From: Candidatus Heimdallarchaeota archaeon
Lineage (GTDB): Archaea; Asgardarchaeota; Heimdallarchaeia; JABLTI01
Assembly (NCBI GenBank): GCA_023128635.1
Contig: JAGMDP010000148.1
Location: forward strand, 1-6,157
Direction of reading: 5' to 3'
Length of the DNA: 6,157 bases
Shown: positions 1 to 6,157 of the stretch, piece by piece
Numbering within the stretch: the stretch's first letter is position 1
How the letters are laid out: each line of letters begins with the position of its first letter
Notes under the pieces: model-generated
What the model saw: the letters and a program-made list of their open reading frames with translations, nothing else
Told to the model about the DNA's origin: nothing
Databases searched by the model: none
Made by a program: the position numbers and the translations under genes

Positions 1-47
1 TCAGTTTCTTTTTCTTCATTGAGTGAATTATTTTTCTCCTCTTCCAT
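1..47 (-). CDS. 5' end of an unidentified gene (partial)
   Basis: An ATG at 47-45 on the minus strand opens a frame that runs off the window start. The readable N-terminus is MEEEKNNSLNEEKET, 15 codons, very acidic and without hydrophobic stretches, so it looks like a flexible cytosolic leader and shows no signal peptide. The start is supported by AGGTGG at 60-55, seven bases upstream, and by a TATA-like box further upstream. The gene is divergent from the HAD hydrolase. The product cannot be identified from so few residues. That it is a gene start is likely from the ribosome site; its function is unknown. Confidence 0.6.
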   Translation of the reverse strand, partial: MEEEKNNSLNEEKET

Positions 48-54
48 TAATGAA

Positions 55-60
55 CCACCT
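55..60 (-). promoter_or_regulatory. Ribosome binding site for the minus-strand partial gene
   Basis: On the minus strand the sequence reads AGGTGG, then seven bases, then ATG. This is a near-complete anti-16S match at good spacing and is the main evidence that the truncated frame at the window edge is a real gene. Confidence 0.6.
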
Positions 61-79
61 AATCATTTGAAATTAAATT

Positions 80-94
80 CACTAATCTATAGTG
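80..94. repeat. Small inverted repeat, possible operator
   Basis: CACTA-atcta-TAGTG is a perfect 5-bp inverted repeat with a 5-bp spacer. It lies about 25 bases downstream of the TATA-like box for the minus-strand gene, where its transcription start would be expected, so a repressor bound here could block initiation. The arms are short, and in such AT-rich DNA a repeat of this size can arise by chance. Confidence 0.25.
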
Positions 95-110
95 TTATTA
101 TTATAGTTCG

Positions 111-120
111 TATTTTAAAC
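111..120 (-). promoter_or_regulatory. TATA-like box for the minus-strand partial gene
   Basis: Read on the minus strand this is GTTTAAAATA, close to the archaeal TATA consensus. A start roughly 25 bases downstream falls near position 90 and would leave a leader of about 40 bases that contains the AGGTGG site. Support is by pattern and spacing only. Confidence 0.35.
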
Positions 121-153
121 AATTGCATTCTTTTTTTATTGGATTTTTAGTTT

Positions 154-167
154 AGAGGTTTTTAAAG
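154..167 (+). promoter_or_regulatory. BRE/TATA-like promoter for the HAD gene
   Basis: Purine-rich AGAGG (154-158) stands directly before TTTTTAAAG (159-167), resembling an archaeal BRE plus TATA box. Transcription would begin around 188-192, giving a leader of about 55 bases before the HAD start. The background is AT-rich, so confidence is limited. Confidence 0.35.
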
Positions 168-217
168 AAATTTTCTGTAAGAATAATTAGTAGATAGGTA
201 AAAGCAATAACACAAAT

Positions 218-247
218 ATGAGAAATAAGAAGGTTGTAATGATCTAA
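218..247 (+). CDS. Possible nine-codon upstream ORF (leader peptide)
   Basis: ATG at 218 opens a nine-codon frame, MRNKKVVMI, ending in TAA at 245-247. The last A of that stop is the first base of the HAD start codon (TAATG), the same arrangement that joins the permease to the second ATPase in this window. Translation of it could couple to HAD translation. It has no good Shine-Dalgarno site at normal spacing, and the AAGAAGG that would serve the HAD gene lies inside it. Chance is a real alternative. Confidence 0.2.
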   Translation: MRNKKVVMI

Positions 248-978
248 TGAGTAAGATTTCCGGTATATTACTTGATTTTGATGGTGTTTTATCCTCTATT
301 GTCGTAAGATTGGGGTGGCCGTTCTATCATGCATTAAAGAAAGTAAAACCTAATGCAAGAAAAATGGAAATCCTGTACTCCCTTAATGAAATAATGAATA
401 TGTACTTGCAGGAAGAAAATCGCAATCTATTTTATGTTCCAAAAATGGTTATAAAAATAAGTCGAAATCTTCAATTAAATTATTTTCAAATGTTTAGATT
501 CGTAGTCTATCTTCTTGTTTTAATAAGGAAAAATAACAACAATATTGCTCCTGAGGATCAAGCAGATGATGTTTTGAAATTTGTTACAAAAAATTACAAA
601 ACAGCTATTGTAACTCATGCTGAAAGAGAAGTTATTCATTCTGCTTTTAAGAAATTCAAGTATCTGAAGGACATCGATATAATAATCACACAACAAGATA
701 TGAGATACACAAAACCACATCCTGAAGGATTAAATAAAGCAATGAAGTTTTTGGGATTAAAACCAGATGAGACTATTTTTGTTGGAGATTTGCCACATGA
801 TATACAAGCAGGAAAAAGAGCAGGAACTATGACTTGTGCAGTTGTTAATTTCGAAGGAGCTGAGCAAGGCAAAAGAGATGTTCTGAGACGTTTTAAACCA
901 GATTTCATAATAAATCATGTAAGAGATTTACCAAAGCTTCTTAGAAAATTGGAAAAGAAATCTCTGTTAGGTTATTAG
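247..978 (+). CDS. HAD superfamily hydrolase, phosphoglycolate phosphatase-like
   Basis: This 243-residue cytosolic protein is a probable Mg2+-dependent phosphatase of HAD subfamily I. All four catalytic motifs are visible: motif I LLDFDGV with nucleophile D10 and acid/base D12; motif II IVTHAE with T123; motif III KPHPE with K156; and motif IV VGDLPHD with metal-binding D181 and D185, followed by an AGKRAG segment typical of the PGP/PpaX branch. Residues about 15-105 form a helical cap, longer and more basic and aromatic than usual, which would set substrate choice. Length fits the family. The start places motif I at residue 10, as expected. AAGAAGG at 227-233 is a weakly placed ribosome site, 13 bases upstream. 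The stop overlaps that of the convergent kinase gene. The substrate (phosphoglycolate, pyrophosphate, a sugar phosphate or a nucleotide) cannot be told from sequence. Confidence 0.88.
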   Translation: MSKISGILLDFDGVLSSIVVRLGWPFYHALKKVKPNARKMEILYSLNEIMNMYLQEENRNLFYVPKMVIKISRNLQLNYFQMFRFVVYLLVLIRKNNNNIAPEDQADDVLKFVTKNYKTAIVTHAEREVIHSAFKKFKYLKDIDIIITQQDMRYTKPHPEGLNKAMKFLGLKPDETIFVGDLPHDIQAGKRAGTMTCAVVNFEGAEQGKRDVLRRFKPDFIINHVRDLPKLLRKLEKKSLLGY

Positions 979-2894
979 CTAGAATCATCTGATATGAGTT
1001 TAGGAATATCAATAATTATAATCGATCCTTTCTTTTGATCTTTTTCATCTCGATCTTTAACTGAGATATAACCATTGAAACTCTCAATAATAGCTTTAAC
1101 AAGAGTGAGTCCAAATCCAGAACCATGGATGGTACCTTTGCTTCTCGCGTATCTATCGAAAAGGAATTTCTTCATTTCCTCTCCAATTCCTGGACCTTGA
1201 TCCATGAATTCAATTCGCCAATAGCCATCAAAATCTTCAGAAGTAGATATATTGATATCAATTATGATTTCATCACTTCGATCATACATAACAGCATTAT
1301 CTAAAATATTGAAAAATGCATCTTTTAATAATTCATTTCCTAAAGTGAAATATTTCTTTGTTTTTATATTATGATTTATTGTTATCTTTCGCAGATCGAA
1401 TTTATCCAAAAGTGCCTCTTTTGCTTTCTCTAAAGCAATAATGATATCATACGGTGTGTAATCATATCCTTTCCGTTTGATTTTGAAGAATTTGTCCATA
1501 TTTGCAATTAGCTCACCAATACGCAAAATTTCAATTCGACTTTTTCTTTGTTTAATAATTGAATCTGTAAGATTTGATTCAACTTTCAGCAATGACAAAT
1601 CTATTTGGGATAATGCATCTTGACAGAGATTCAAAACGTCATGAAATAATAAATCACTGTAAAATTCTAGTTCACCTTTCTCTTCTCGAAGAGAATTTAC
1701 TAGTTGTCTCAAATCACTTACAGGATCTAAAACTAAAATGAACCCAGCTTTCTCTTCAAAAGAGATTGGAGAAACTTGTACTCTGAAAGGCAAAGGCATT
1801 CGATCTTTTCTTATGCAAGTTATTTCTCCTACAAAATTTTTCCTTGTAATGTAAATCTTATTCATCTCACTAAGAAGTTCTTTAGTTGCATCCTTAGTTT
1901 GGAATAATAAGCTAATATCTTCTCCTGTTAATTCTTCAGCAGTATAATGGAGAATTCTTTCAGCAGAATTATTTATCCAATTTATCTTCTGATCAATGAC
2001 ACTTAGTATTAGTGACTCACTGTTATTCATTATTGATTTGAAGAAATCAACAGCATTTACTGACGACGGAGAGGTCTCAATTGTACGCTGCCTGAATAAT
2101 AAAAGAATACCTTTTGATAAATCATTTCTGTCTAATGCATAACCATGTATTCTTGTTGGGATTTCTGTATTATCTTTTGTTTTTAGGATTCCTTCATAAA
2201 ATAGCTCGCGTTTACTCTTTAAATCTCTATTACAGGCAAGGAGATATTTAGCATATTCATCTTGATTTTTAAATAAAAATTCTAACGCTTGATTTTTCAC
2301 TTCGTTGTGTTTATAGCCGAAAAATTTTTGCCAATTCTGTGAAGTCCAAAAAACCTGATTGTTTTTTATGAATAATACTGGCGTTTTGATTACATTTATC
2401 ATAATTTCAAAATCGCGATCTTCCGAGAAAGCTCTGATAGGCATGAGTTCATCTGTGATATCAAATTCAACTAATAAATAACCAATATGTTTCTGAGATT
2501 CTGATTCCATAAACTTTTGAGAAATACCTCGTATCCGTCGCATTTCCCCTGATGGTTTAAAAATACGATATACGATAGGTATGGAATAACCATCTGGTTT
2601 AAATTTCGAGAAATTTTCTTTAACCAATTTCCGGTCATCAGGATGTACATATCCGTATGTTGTTAGGAGCTGAAAATCATCAAAAGAATATCCAATAACC
2701 TTCTCAGAATTTTGAGTAGTATAAAGTAATTCTTCAGTTAAATCAATAAGAGTAATTCTGATGTTTAATAAATCTTCAAACATACTTGCCCACATAACAA
2801 CATCATGTTCATCTAGTATGTCTGTATATTTGGTGACCTTTGTTGATTTGGAAGAAATCTTCTCTCCATCTAGTTCTTCTCTATTAATTCGCAT
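975..2894 (-). CDS. Soluble PAS-domain sensor histidine kinase
   Basis: A 639-residue sensor kinase that would autophosphorylate on histidine in response to a signal read by PAS domains. Three PAS domains can be traced: about 40-147 (PAS_3-like, with VHPDDRK and YRIFKPSGEMRRIRG), about 160-268 and about 283-393. A short helical linker (394-412) leads to the dimerisation H-box FYSDLLFHDVLN with H418 as the likely phosphoacceptor. The HATPase_c domain (about 485-632) has N-box residues N529 and N533 in NILDNA, G1 box DQGPGI (565-570), an F-box around FLFDRYARSK and G2 box GSGFGL (591-596), so ATP binding looks intact. No transmembrane segment or signal peptide is seen, so it should sense a cytosolic ligand, redox state or gas. 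No response regulator or receiver domain is present in the window. The ATG start has no clear ribosome site, and the mRNA may be leaderless or have a very short leader. Confidence 0.92.
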   Translation of the reverse strand: MRINREELDGEKISSKSTKVTKYTDILDEHDVVMWASMFEDLLNIRITLIDLTEELLYTTQNSEKVIGYSFDDFQLLTTYGYVHPDDRKLVKENFSKFKPDGYSIPIVYRIFKPSGEMRRIRGISQKFMESESQKHIGYLLVEFDITDELMPIRAFSEDRDFEIMINVIKTPVLFIKNNQVFWTSQNWQKFFGYKHNEVKNQALEFLFKNQDEYAKYLLACNRDLKSKRELFYEGILKTKDNTEIPTRIHGYALDRNDLSKGILLLFRQRTIETSPSSVNAVDFFKSIMNNSESLILSVIDQKINWINNSAERILHYTAEELTGEDISLLFQTKDATKELLSEMNKIYITRKNFVGEITCIRKDRMPLPFRVQVSPISFEEKAGFILVLDPVSDLRQLVNSLREEKGELEFYSDLLFHDVLNLCQDALSQIDLSLLKVESNLTDSIIKQRKSRIEILRIGELIANMDKFFKIKRKGYDYTPYDIIIALEKAKEALLDKFDLRKITINHNIKTKKYFTLGNELLKDAFFNILDNAVMYDRSDEIIIDINISTSEDFDGYWRIEFMDQGPGIGEEMKKFLFDRYARSKGTIHGSGFGLTLVKAIIESFNGYISVKDRDEKDQKKGSIIIIDIPKLISDDSS

Positions 2895-2920
2895 CAGAAG
2901 TACAAATCCGTAAACTACTT

Positions 2921-2947
2921 TGTATTTACAATTAATATATTTAATTA
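2921..2947 (-). promoter_or_regulatory. Candidate promoter of the histidine kinase
   Basis: Two TATA-like elements are readable on the minus strand. TAATTAAATATA (2947-2936) would start transcription about 20 bases before the kinase ATG. TGTAAATACA (2930-2921) lies about 26 bases from the ATG, as expected for a leaderless message. The second also has TGTA/TACA dyad arms, and AATTAA/TTAATT arms (2930-2935, 2941-2946) flank the first. With no Shine-Dalgarno site before the kinase, the second element is attractive, but AT-rich DNA gives many such matches. Confidence 0.3.
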
Positions 2948-3049
2948 TAATGACTCACAAAAATCTTGAAATTAGTGTTAAGAAAAGAAAAATCGAAAAT
3001 TATTAGACTAAACAAACAATGACAGAAAAAAAAATGATTTGAGAATCTG

Positions 3050-3088
3050 TTTTTAAAATAAATCAAGTATTCAGCTATATTAAAAAAG
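3050..3088 (+). promoter_or_regulatory. Candidate promoter of the ABC operon
   Basis: Two TATA-like elements precede the operon: TTTTTAAAATA (3050-3060) and TATATTAA (3076-3083, followed by an A-run). The second would place the transcript start near 3103-3108 and leave a leader of about 55-60 bases before the ATG at 3164. The 269-bp region 2895-3163 otherwise holds only the divergent kinase promoter and A-rich DNA; I see no RNA gene or further ORF in it. Confidence 0.3.
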
Positions 3089-3151
3089 AAAGACTATGTA
3101 TAACTATAAAGGTTGTACGGTTATTTTCTTGTTTGGAAAAAAACCAAAACC

Positions 3152-3155
3152 GGAG
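3152..3155 (+). promoter_or_regulatory. Ribosome binding site that decides the ATPase start
   Basis: GGAG lies eight bases before ATG 3164. An in-frame TTG at 3113 and GTG at 3155 would give longer products, but neither has a comparable site, and the extra residues (MYGYFLVWKKTKTGVST) do not look like the start of an ABC-2 ATPase. The ATG is therefore preferred. Confidence 0.55.
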
Positions 3156-3163
3156 TGTCGACG

Positions 3164-4333
3164 ATGGGTACCAATAAGGAGATTCTATTTGTAGACGGTA
3201 TTTCTAAGCTTTTCGGTAAAGCAGGCTCTGCTCAAAGTGTTGTTGCTTTAGATAACATTTCTTTCTCACTAACTCCCGGTGCGAATTCCATTCTTGGTCC
3301 AAATGGAGCGGGAAAAAGTACGCTGATCAAGATTTTACTTGGTTTTCTTAAAACAGATAATGGAACAGCACAAGTACTTGGCTATGATATATTTAAAGAA
3401 GGAAAAAAAATAAGAGAAATTGTTGGCTACATGCCTGAAACCCACACTTTGATACCTGGTGTAAATGCAATCAAACAAGTTTCTCTTTTAGGAAGGATTG
3501 CTGGTCTGCCTAAATCCGAAGCCATGCAAAGAGCCCATGAGACTTTACAATACGTTGGTCTTGATGAAGCTCGGTATAGAAAAGTTGATGAATTTTCAAC
3601 TGGGATGCTTCAAAGATTGAAGCTGGCCCAATCTATTGTTAATGATCCAGAACTAGTGATCCTTGATGAACCTACAAATGGTTTGGATCCAAAGGGGAGA
3701 TTAGATATGATTGCTTTAATTCGTGAAATCAGTAATGATCACGCAATCAATATTATTGTCTCTTCTCATCTTCTCCCTGATGTTGAAGCAACTTGTGATT
3801 ACGCAACAATACTTAATCTTGGGAAAGTAGTTGCTCAAGGGGGAATTACAGAGCTCACTGGTCAAGAAGCTAAAAGTCAAGAACAGAGATTAATGAATGT
3901 CCGAATTAAAGGTAATATGATTGATTTTCTTGTTGGGCTAAAAGATAATGGGTTAGCATTTCAAGTTGTTGAAAAAATTATCCAGATTCCTTTCTTAGAA
4001 GATGATATTGCCCAGCGAATTTTAAAAATAGCTTACAAGACAAAGGTGCAAATAAGATCTATATCTCCTCGAAAAGCTATTTTAGAGGATGTTTTTGTTC
4101 ACAAAATTGAAAATGTTCAAGAAATAAGAGAAGAAAACACAATTTTCGATGGAAGTAATATGGCAATTACTGCATCAGAACTAGAAAATCTAATTCCTTT
4201 TGTAAATCCTGAAGAAGAAAAGGGTCCATTGGTGAGAATTGAAGACAAATATGTACGGAAAAAGGATTTCGACAAAGCTGTGAAGAAGTTGCAAAAGAAA
4301 ATTAAGAAAAATCAAGGAGAAAGTGAAAAATGA
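3164..4333 (+). CDS. ABC-2 transporter ATP-binding protein with C-terminal extension
   Basis: A 389-residue ATPase that would power export by the adjacent permease from the cytosolic face of the membrane. Motifs in order: Walker A GPNGAGKS (45-52, K51); Q-loop position VGYMPE (E92 replaces Q, common in this branch); signature FSTGM (144-148) followed by LQRLKLAQ; Walker B LVILDEP (164-170) with catalytic E169; D-loop NGLDP (172-176); switch H202 in SSHLL. After the nucleotide-binding domain a regulatory segment runs to about 315 and ends in the usual ILEDVFVHKI motif. A further 65-70 residues follow, acidic and then lysine-rich (KKLQKKIKKN), beyond the length of about 300-320 usual for such ATPases. 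An in-frame TTG at 3113 would add 17 residues but is less likely. The stop overlaps the permease start in ATGA, so the two are probably translationally coupled. Substrate is unknown. Confidence 0.93.
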   Translation: MGTNKEILFVDGISKLFGKAGSAQSVVALDNISFSLTPGANSILGPNGAGKSTLIKILLGFLKTDNGTAQVLGYDIFKEGKKIREIVGYMPETHTLIPGVNAIKQVSLLGRIAGLPKSEAMQRAHETLQYVGLDEARYRKVDEFSTGMLQRLKLAQSIVNDPELVILDEPTNGLDPKGRLDMIALIREISNDHAINIIVSSHLLPDVEATCDYATILNLGKVVAQGGITELTGQEAKSQEQRLMNVRIKGNMIDFLVGLKDNGLAFQVVEKIIQIPFLEDDIAQRILKIAYKTKVQIRSISPRKAILEDVFVHKIENVQEIREENTIFDGSNMAITASELENLIPFVNPEEEKGPLVRIEDKYVRKKDFDKAVKKLQKKIKKNQGESEK

Positions 4334-5241
4334 GTGTCTTTGATCGTAGTTACAGAAGATATACTGGAGATCTAAAAGGAAGATGGTCGAGAATTTGGGC
4401 CATAGCAACTAGCACTTTTCGTGTTCAATTCTCAGGCAAAAAAATCATCTTCTTACTTATTCTATGCAATTTACCAGTAATATCATTCACATTAATGATT
4501 ACATTTATGACAATATTTTCCCCAGAATTGGTCACATCATTTATTTTAGAAATTTTTGGAACTGTAGATGTTGCTATGTATACAGTTATTAATTTCACAT
4601 TTAATCCAGGACTAATCTTCTTACCGATAGTTTTTATCTGTGCGTTAAATGCAGGAACTATTGCTAATGATAAGAAACACAATAGTTTAGCATTATATAT
4701 GGCAAAACCAATAGAGAGAATTGATTATATCACAGGAAAAGCAATTTCGATTTATATGGTATCATCATTCGTTACATTAATACCATGGTTAGTCTTTATG
4801 ATTGCATTCACACTACTAATGGGAATTAGCGGAGCACAATTCACAGATACTCTCTGGGTCTACTTGTCAACAGCTGCTTCAGCATTAATAGTAATCCTCT
4901 TTCTTGGTTCAATAGTTCTAATGTTTTCTGCAATGAGTAGTCAAAGTGTACTGGCTGGAATCCTATCAATAATGATTTTGTTTTTACCATCACTTATTAC
5001 AGGTGTAATTGCAAGTGTACCTGAGCTAAATGTGGATTGGCTCAATTATTTCTCGATATCAGCATTGCTTACGGCTGCAATTCATGTAATCTTCGGATTA
5101 CCAGATTTTGATACCTCAATCTTTGGAGGTTTCTTTGAGAGTAATATACGTGGAAGTATAGCAATTATTGTTGTTCTTGGTATAATAGTAACAACTATTC
5201 TCTTAACCATCAATCAACTCTACAAGGAGGAAATACATTAA
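4330..5241 (+). CDS. ABC-2 type transporter permease
   Basis: A 303-residue integral membrane subunit of the exporter. The N-terminus MSVFDRSYRRYTGDLKGR is the cytosolic lead-in seen in many archaeal ABC-2 permeases. Six hydrophobic segments can be read, at about 38-64, 94-111, 140-166, 179-202, 206-230 and 277-297. The cytosolic loop after the second holds GTIANDKKHNSLALYMAKP, ERIDYITGK, the family's usual coupling region that contacts the ATPase. The longest outside loops are about 64-93 and, if helix 6 is placed correctly, 231-276. The start overlaps the upstream ATPase stop (ATGA), with AAGGAG at 4314-4319 as its ribosome site about 10 bases upstream. The end overlaps the next gene by one base. 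Substrate is not deducible: drugs, lipids, polysaccharides, peptides and heme-like compounds are all known for ABC-2 systems. Confidence 0.9.
   Translation: MSVFDRSYRRYTGDLKGRWSRIWAIATSTFRVQFSGKKIIFLLILCNLPVISFTLMITFMTIFSPELVTSFILEIFGTVDVAMYTVINFTFNPGLIFLPIVFICALNAGTIANDKKHNSLALYMAKPIERIDYITGKAISIYMVSSFVTLIPWLVFMIAFTLLMGISGAQFTDTLWVYLSTAASALIVILFLGSIVLMFSAMSSQSVLAGILSIMILFLPSLITGVIASVPELNVDWLNYFSISALLTAAIHVIFGLPDFDTSIFGGFFESNIRGSIAIIVVLGIIVTTILLTINQLYKEEIH
5224..5230 (+). promoter_or_regulatory. Strong ribosome binding site for the second ATPase
   Basis: AAGGAGG lies ten bases before ATG 5241, inside the final codons of the permease. It is the strongest Shine-Dalgarno site in the window and implies independent as well as coupled initiation of the second ATPase. 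Confidence 0.65.
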
Positions 5242-6157
5242 TGAAAAGTTACTTCATTGAAACTTATGATCTGAACAAATGGTACAAAGAAGTAATGGCT
5301 TTGAACAAAATCTCTGTAAAAATCGACAGAGGTATAGTTGGACTTCTTGGACCGAATGGTGCTGGAAAATCAACTTTTCTGAACATTGCTACAGCTCAAC
5401 TTAGACAAAGCTCTGGGGAAATCTTTGTAGAGGGACATGAAGTCTGGAACAACCCTGAAATTTTGAAGAAAATTGGTTTTGTTCCAGAACAAGAAAAGCT
5501 TTTGGAATGGATGACTGGTCGCAAATTCGTTAGGGAATTGGCAAGATTAAGTGGAATTCCAAGAGAGCAAGCTGAGAGAGCAGCGAGAGATGCTATTGAA
5601 ATTGTAGGGCTCACAGGAAGTATGGATCGTGCAATTAAAGGTTATTCAAAAGGTATGAGACAAAGAATTAAAATTGCTCAAGCAATTGTTCATGATCCCC
5701 AAATATTATTCTTAGATGAACCATTACAATCAACAGATCCAATTGTAAGAAGAGATTTAGTGAAGCTAATACAAGCACTAAGTAGAGATCATGGAAAGGA
5801 TATCTTAATCTCCAGTCACATTCTACATGAAGTTGAGAGAGTAACCTCGAATATCCTTTTAATATTCGCAGGTAGAGCAATAGCACAAGGAGATATTAGT
5901 AGTATCAGAGATTTGATGGATAAATATCCGCATACAATTCGCATTCGTACAAAAGATAGGAAAAAACTAGCAACTATATTATTAGATTATGATTTTGTTC
6001 AGAACATCGAAATGGATGTTCTAAATGATGATTATATCGATATCCGAACAGCGGATCCAGATAAATTCTATTGCTTAATACCAGAAATCGCTATTGAATC
6101 GAAACTGGAAATTTATGAGATGACCAGTCCAGATGCAGGATTGGAAGCAGTCTTTGA
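5241..6157 (+). CDS. Second ABC-2 transporter ATP-binding protein (3' partial)
   Basis: The frame is open from ATG 5241 to the window end, 305 codons plus two bases. Motifs: Walker A GPNGAGKS (37-44, K43); Q-loop position GFVPEQE (E83 in the usual Q place); signature YSKGM (135-139) followed by RQRIKIAQ; Walker B ILFLDEP (155-161) with catalytic E160; a divergent D-loop LQSTDP (162-167); switch H193 in SSHIL. A regulatory segment follows (about 225-295), and the visible end SPDAGLEAVF matches the motif that usually closes these ATPases, so only a few to a few tens of residues are probably missing. It differs throughout from the first ATPase and lacks that protein's tail in the visible part. 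It overlaps the permease stop by one base (TAATG). It could pair with the first ATPase on one permease, or serve a second permease encoded beyond the window. Confidence 0.92.
   Translation, partial: MKSYFIETYDLNKWYKEVMALNKISVKIDRGIVGLLGPNGAGKSTFLNIATAQLRQSSGEIFVEGHEVWNNPEILKKIGFVPEQEKLLEWMTGRKFVRELARLSGIPREQAERAARDAIEIVGLTGSMDRAIKGYSKGMRQRIKIAQAIVHDPQILFLDEPLQSTDPIVRRDLVKLIQALSRDHGKDILISSHILHEVERVTSNILLIFAGRAIAQGDISSIRDLMDKYPHTIRIRTKDRKKLATILLDYDFVQNIEMDVLNDDYIDIRTADPDKFYCLIPEIAIESKLEIYEMTSPDAGLEAVF

Noticed and set aside
636..908. Minus-strand open frame of 90 codons inside the HAD gene
   Set aside because: It lies fully antisense to a gene with all HAD motifs, has no ribosome site support that I can see, and its translation resembles no known domain.
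3021..3034. A-run in the divergent intergenic region as a terminator or RNA element
   Set aside because: Both flanking genes are transcribed away from it, so no transcript is known to end here, and it has no stem or partner sequence.
3113..3163. TTG start giving a 17-residue longer first ATPase
   Set aside because: The added residues do not resemble the family N-terminus and the TTG lacks a good ribosome site, while ATG 3164 has GGAG eight bases upstream.
3157..3172. GTCGAC and GGTACC hexamers close together at the ATPase start, like cloning sites (SalI, KpnI)
   Set aside because: They lie within an otherwise natural ribosome site and reading frame, with no vector-like sequence around them. 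A chance occurrence in a locally GC-richer patch is the simpler explanation.
4190..4682. Minus-strand open frames across the ATPase/permease junction
   Set aside because: They are antisense to well-supported genes, and their Phe-rich translations reflect the A-rich coding strand.
5396..5886. Minus-strand open frames inside the second ATPase
   Set aside because: They are antisense to a frame with every ABC motif, and no independent gene signal is visible.
1..6157. CRISPR array, tRNA or rRNA gene, insertion sequence or attachment site
   Set aside because: No regularly spaced repeats, cloverleaf-like sequence, rRNA-like block, transposase frame or terminal inverted repeats were seen on reading both strands.

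Overview
The window looks archaeal. By eye it is strongly AT-rich, close to two-thirds A+T. TATA-like boxes precede the divergent genes, AGA is a common arginine codon, and Shine-Dalgarno sites are AGGTGG, GGAG and AAGGAGG. The histidine kinase has an H-box of the HD-x-x-N kind common in archaeal PAS kinases, and the ABC-2 exporter proteins are of a type common in Asgard archaea and Euryarchaeota. An Asgard-like (Loki-/Heimdall-/Thorarchaeia) source is plausible, but no marker gene here proves it.

Layout. (1) Positions 1-47, minus strand: the first 15 codons of a gene that leaves the window, with a strong AGGTGG ribosome site. (2) 48-246: a divergent promoter region with two TATA-like boxes, a small dyad and a possible nine-codon upstream ORF. 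(3) 247-978, plus strand: a haloacid dehalogenase (HAD) superfamily hydrolase resembling phosphoglycolate phosphatase/PpaX. (4) 975-2894, minus strand: a soluble three-PAS sensor histidine kinase, convergent with the HAD gene and overlapping its stop by 4 bp. (5) 2895-3163: a second divergent promoter region. (6) 3164-6157, plus strand: a tightly packed ABC-2 operon of ATPase (with an unusual C-terminal tail), six-helix permease and a second, different ATPase cut by the window end just before its expected C-terminus.

The last three genes overlap (ATGA, then TAATG) and each has its own ribosome site, so they are very probably one transcript encoding one membrane exporter or related complex. 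Two non-identical ATPases around one permease suggest a heterodimeric transporter, with a second permease likely just downstream. The kinase shares a promoter region with this operon and could sense an intracellular signal, but no response regulator is present and any regulatory link is inference.

I found no tRNA, rRNA, CRISPR array, transposase or attachment site. Nothing here establishes a wholly new system. The most interesting points are the mixed ABC operon, the extra tail on its first ATPase, the altered D-loop of its second ATPase, and the stop-to-stop overlap of the HAD and kinase genes.
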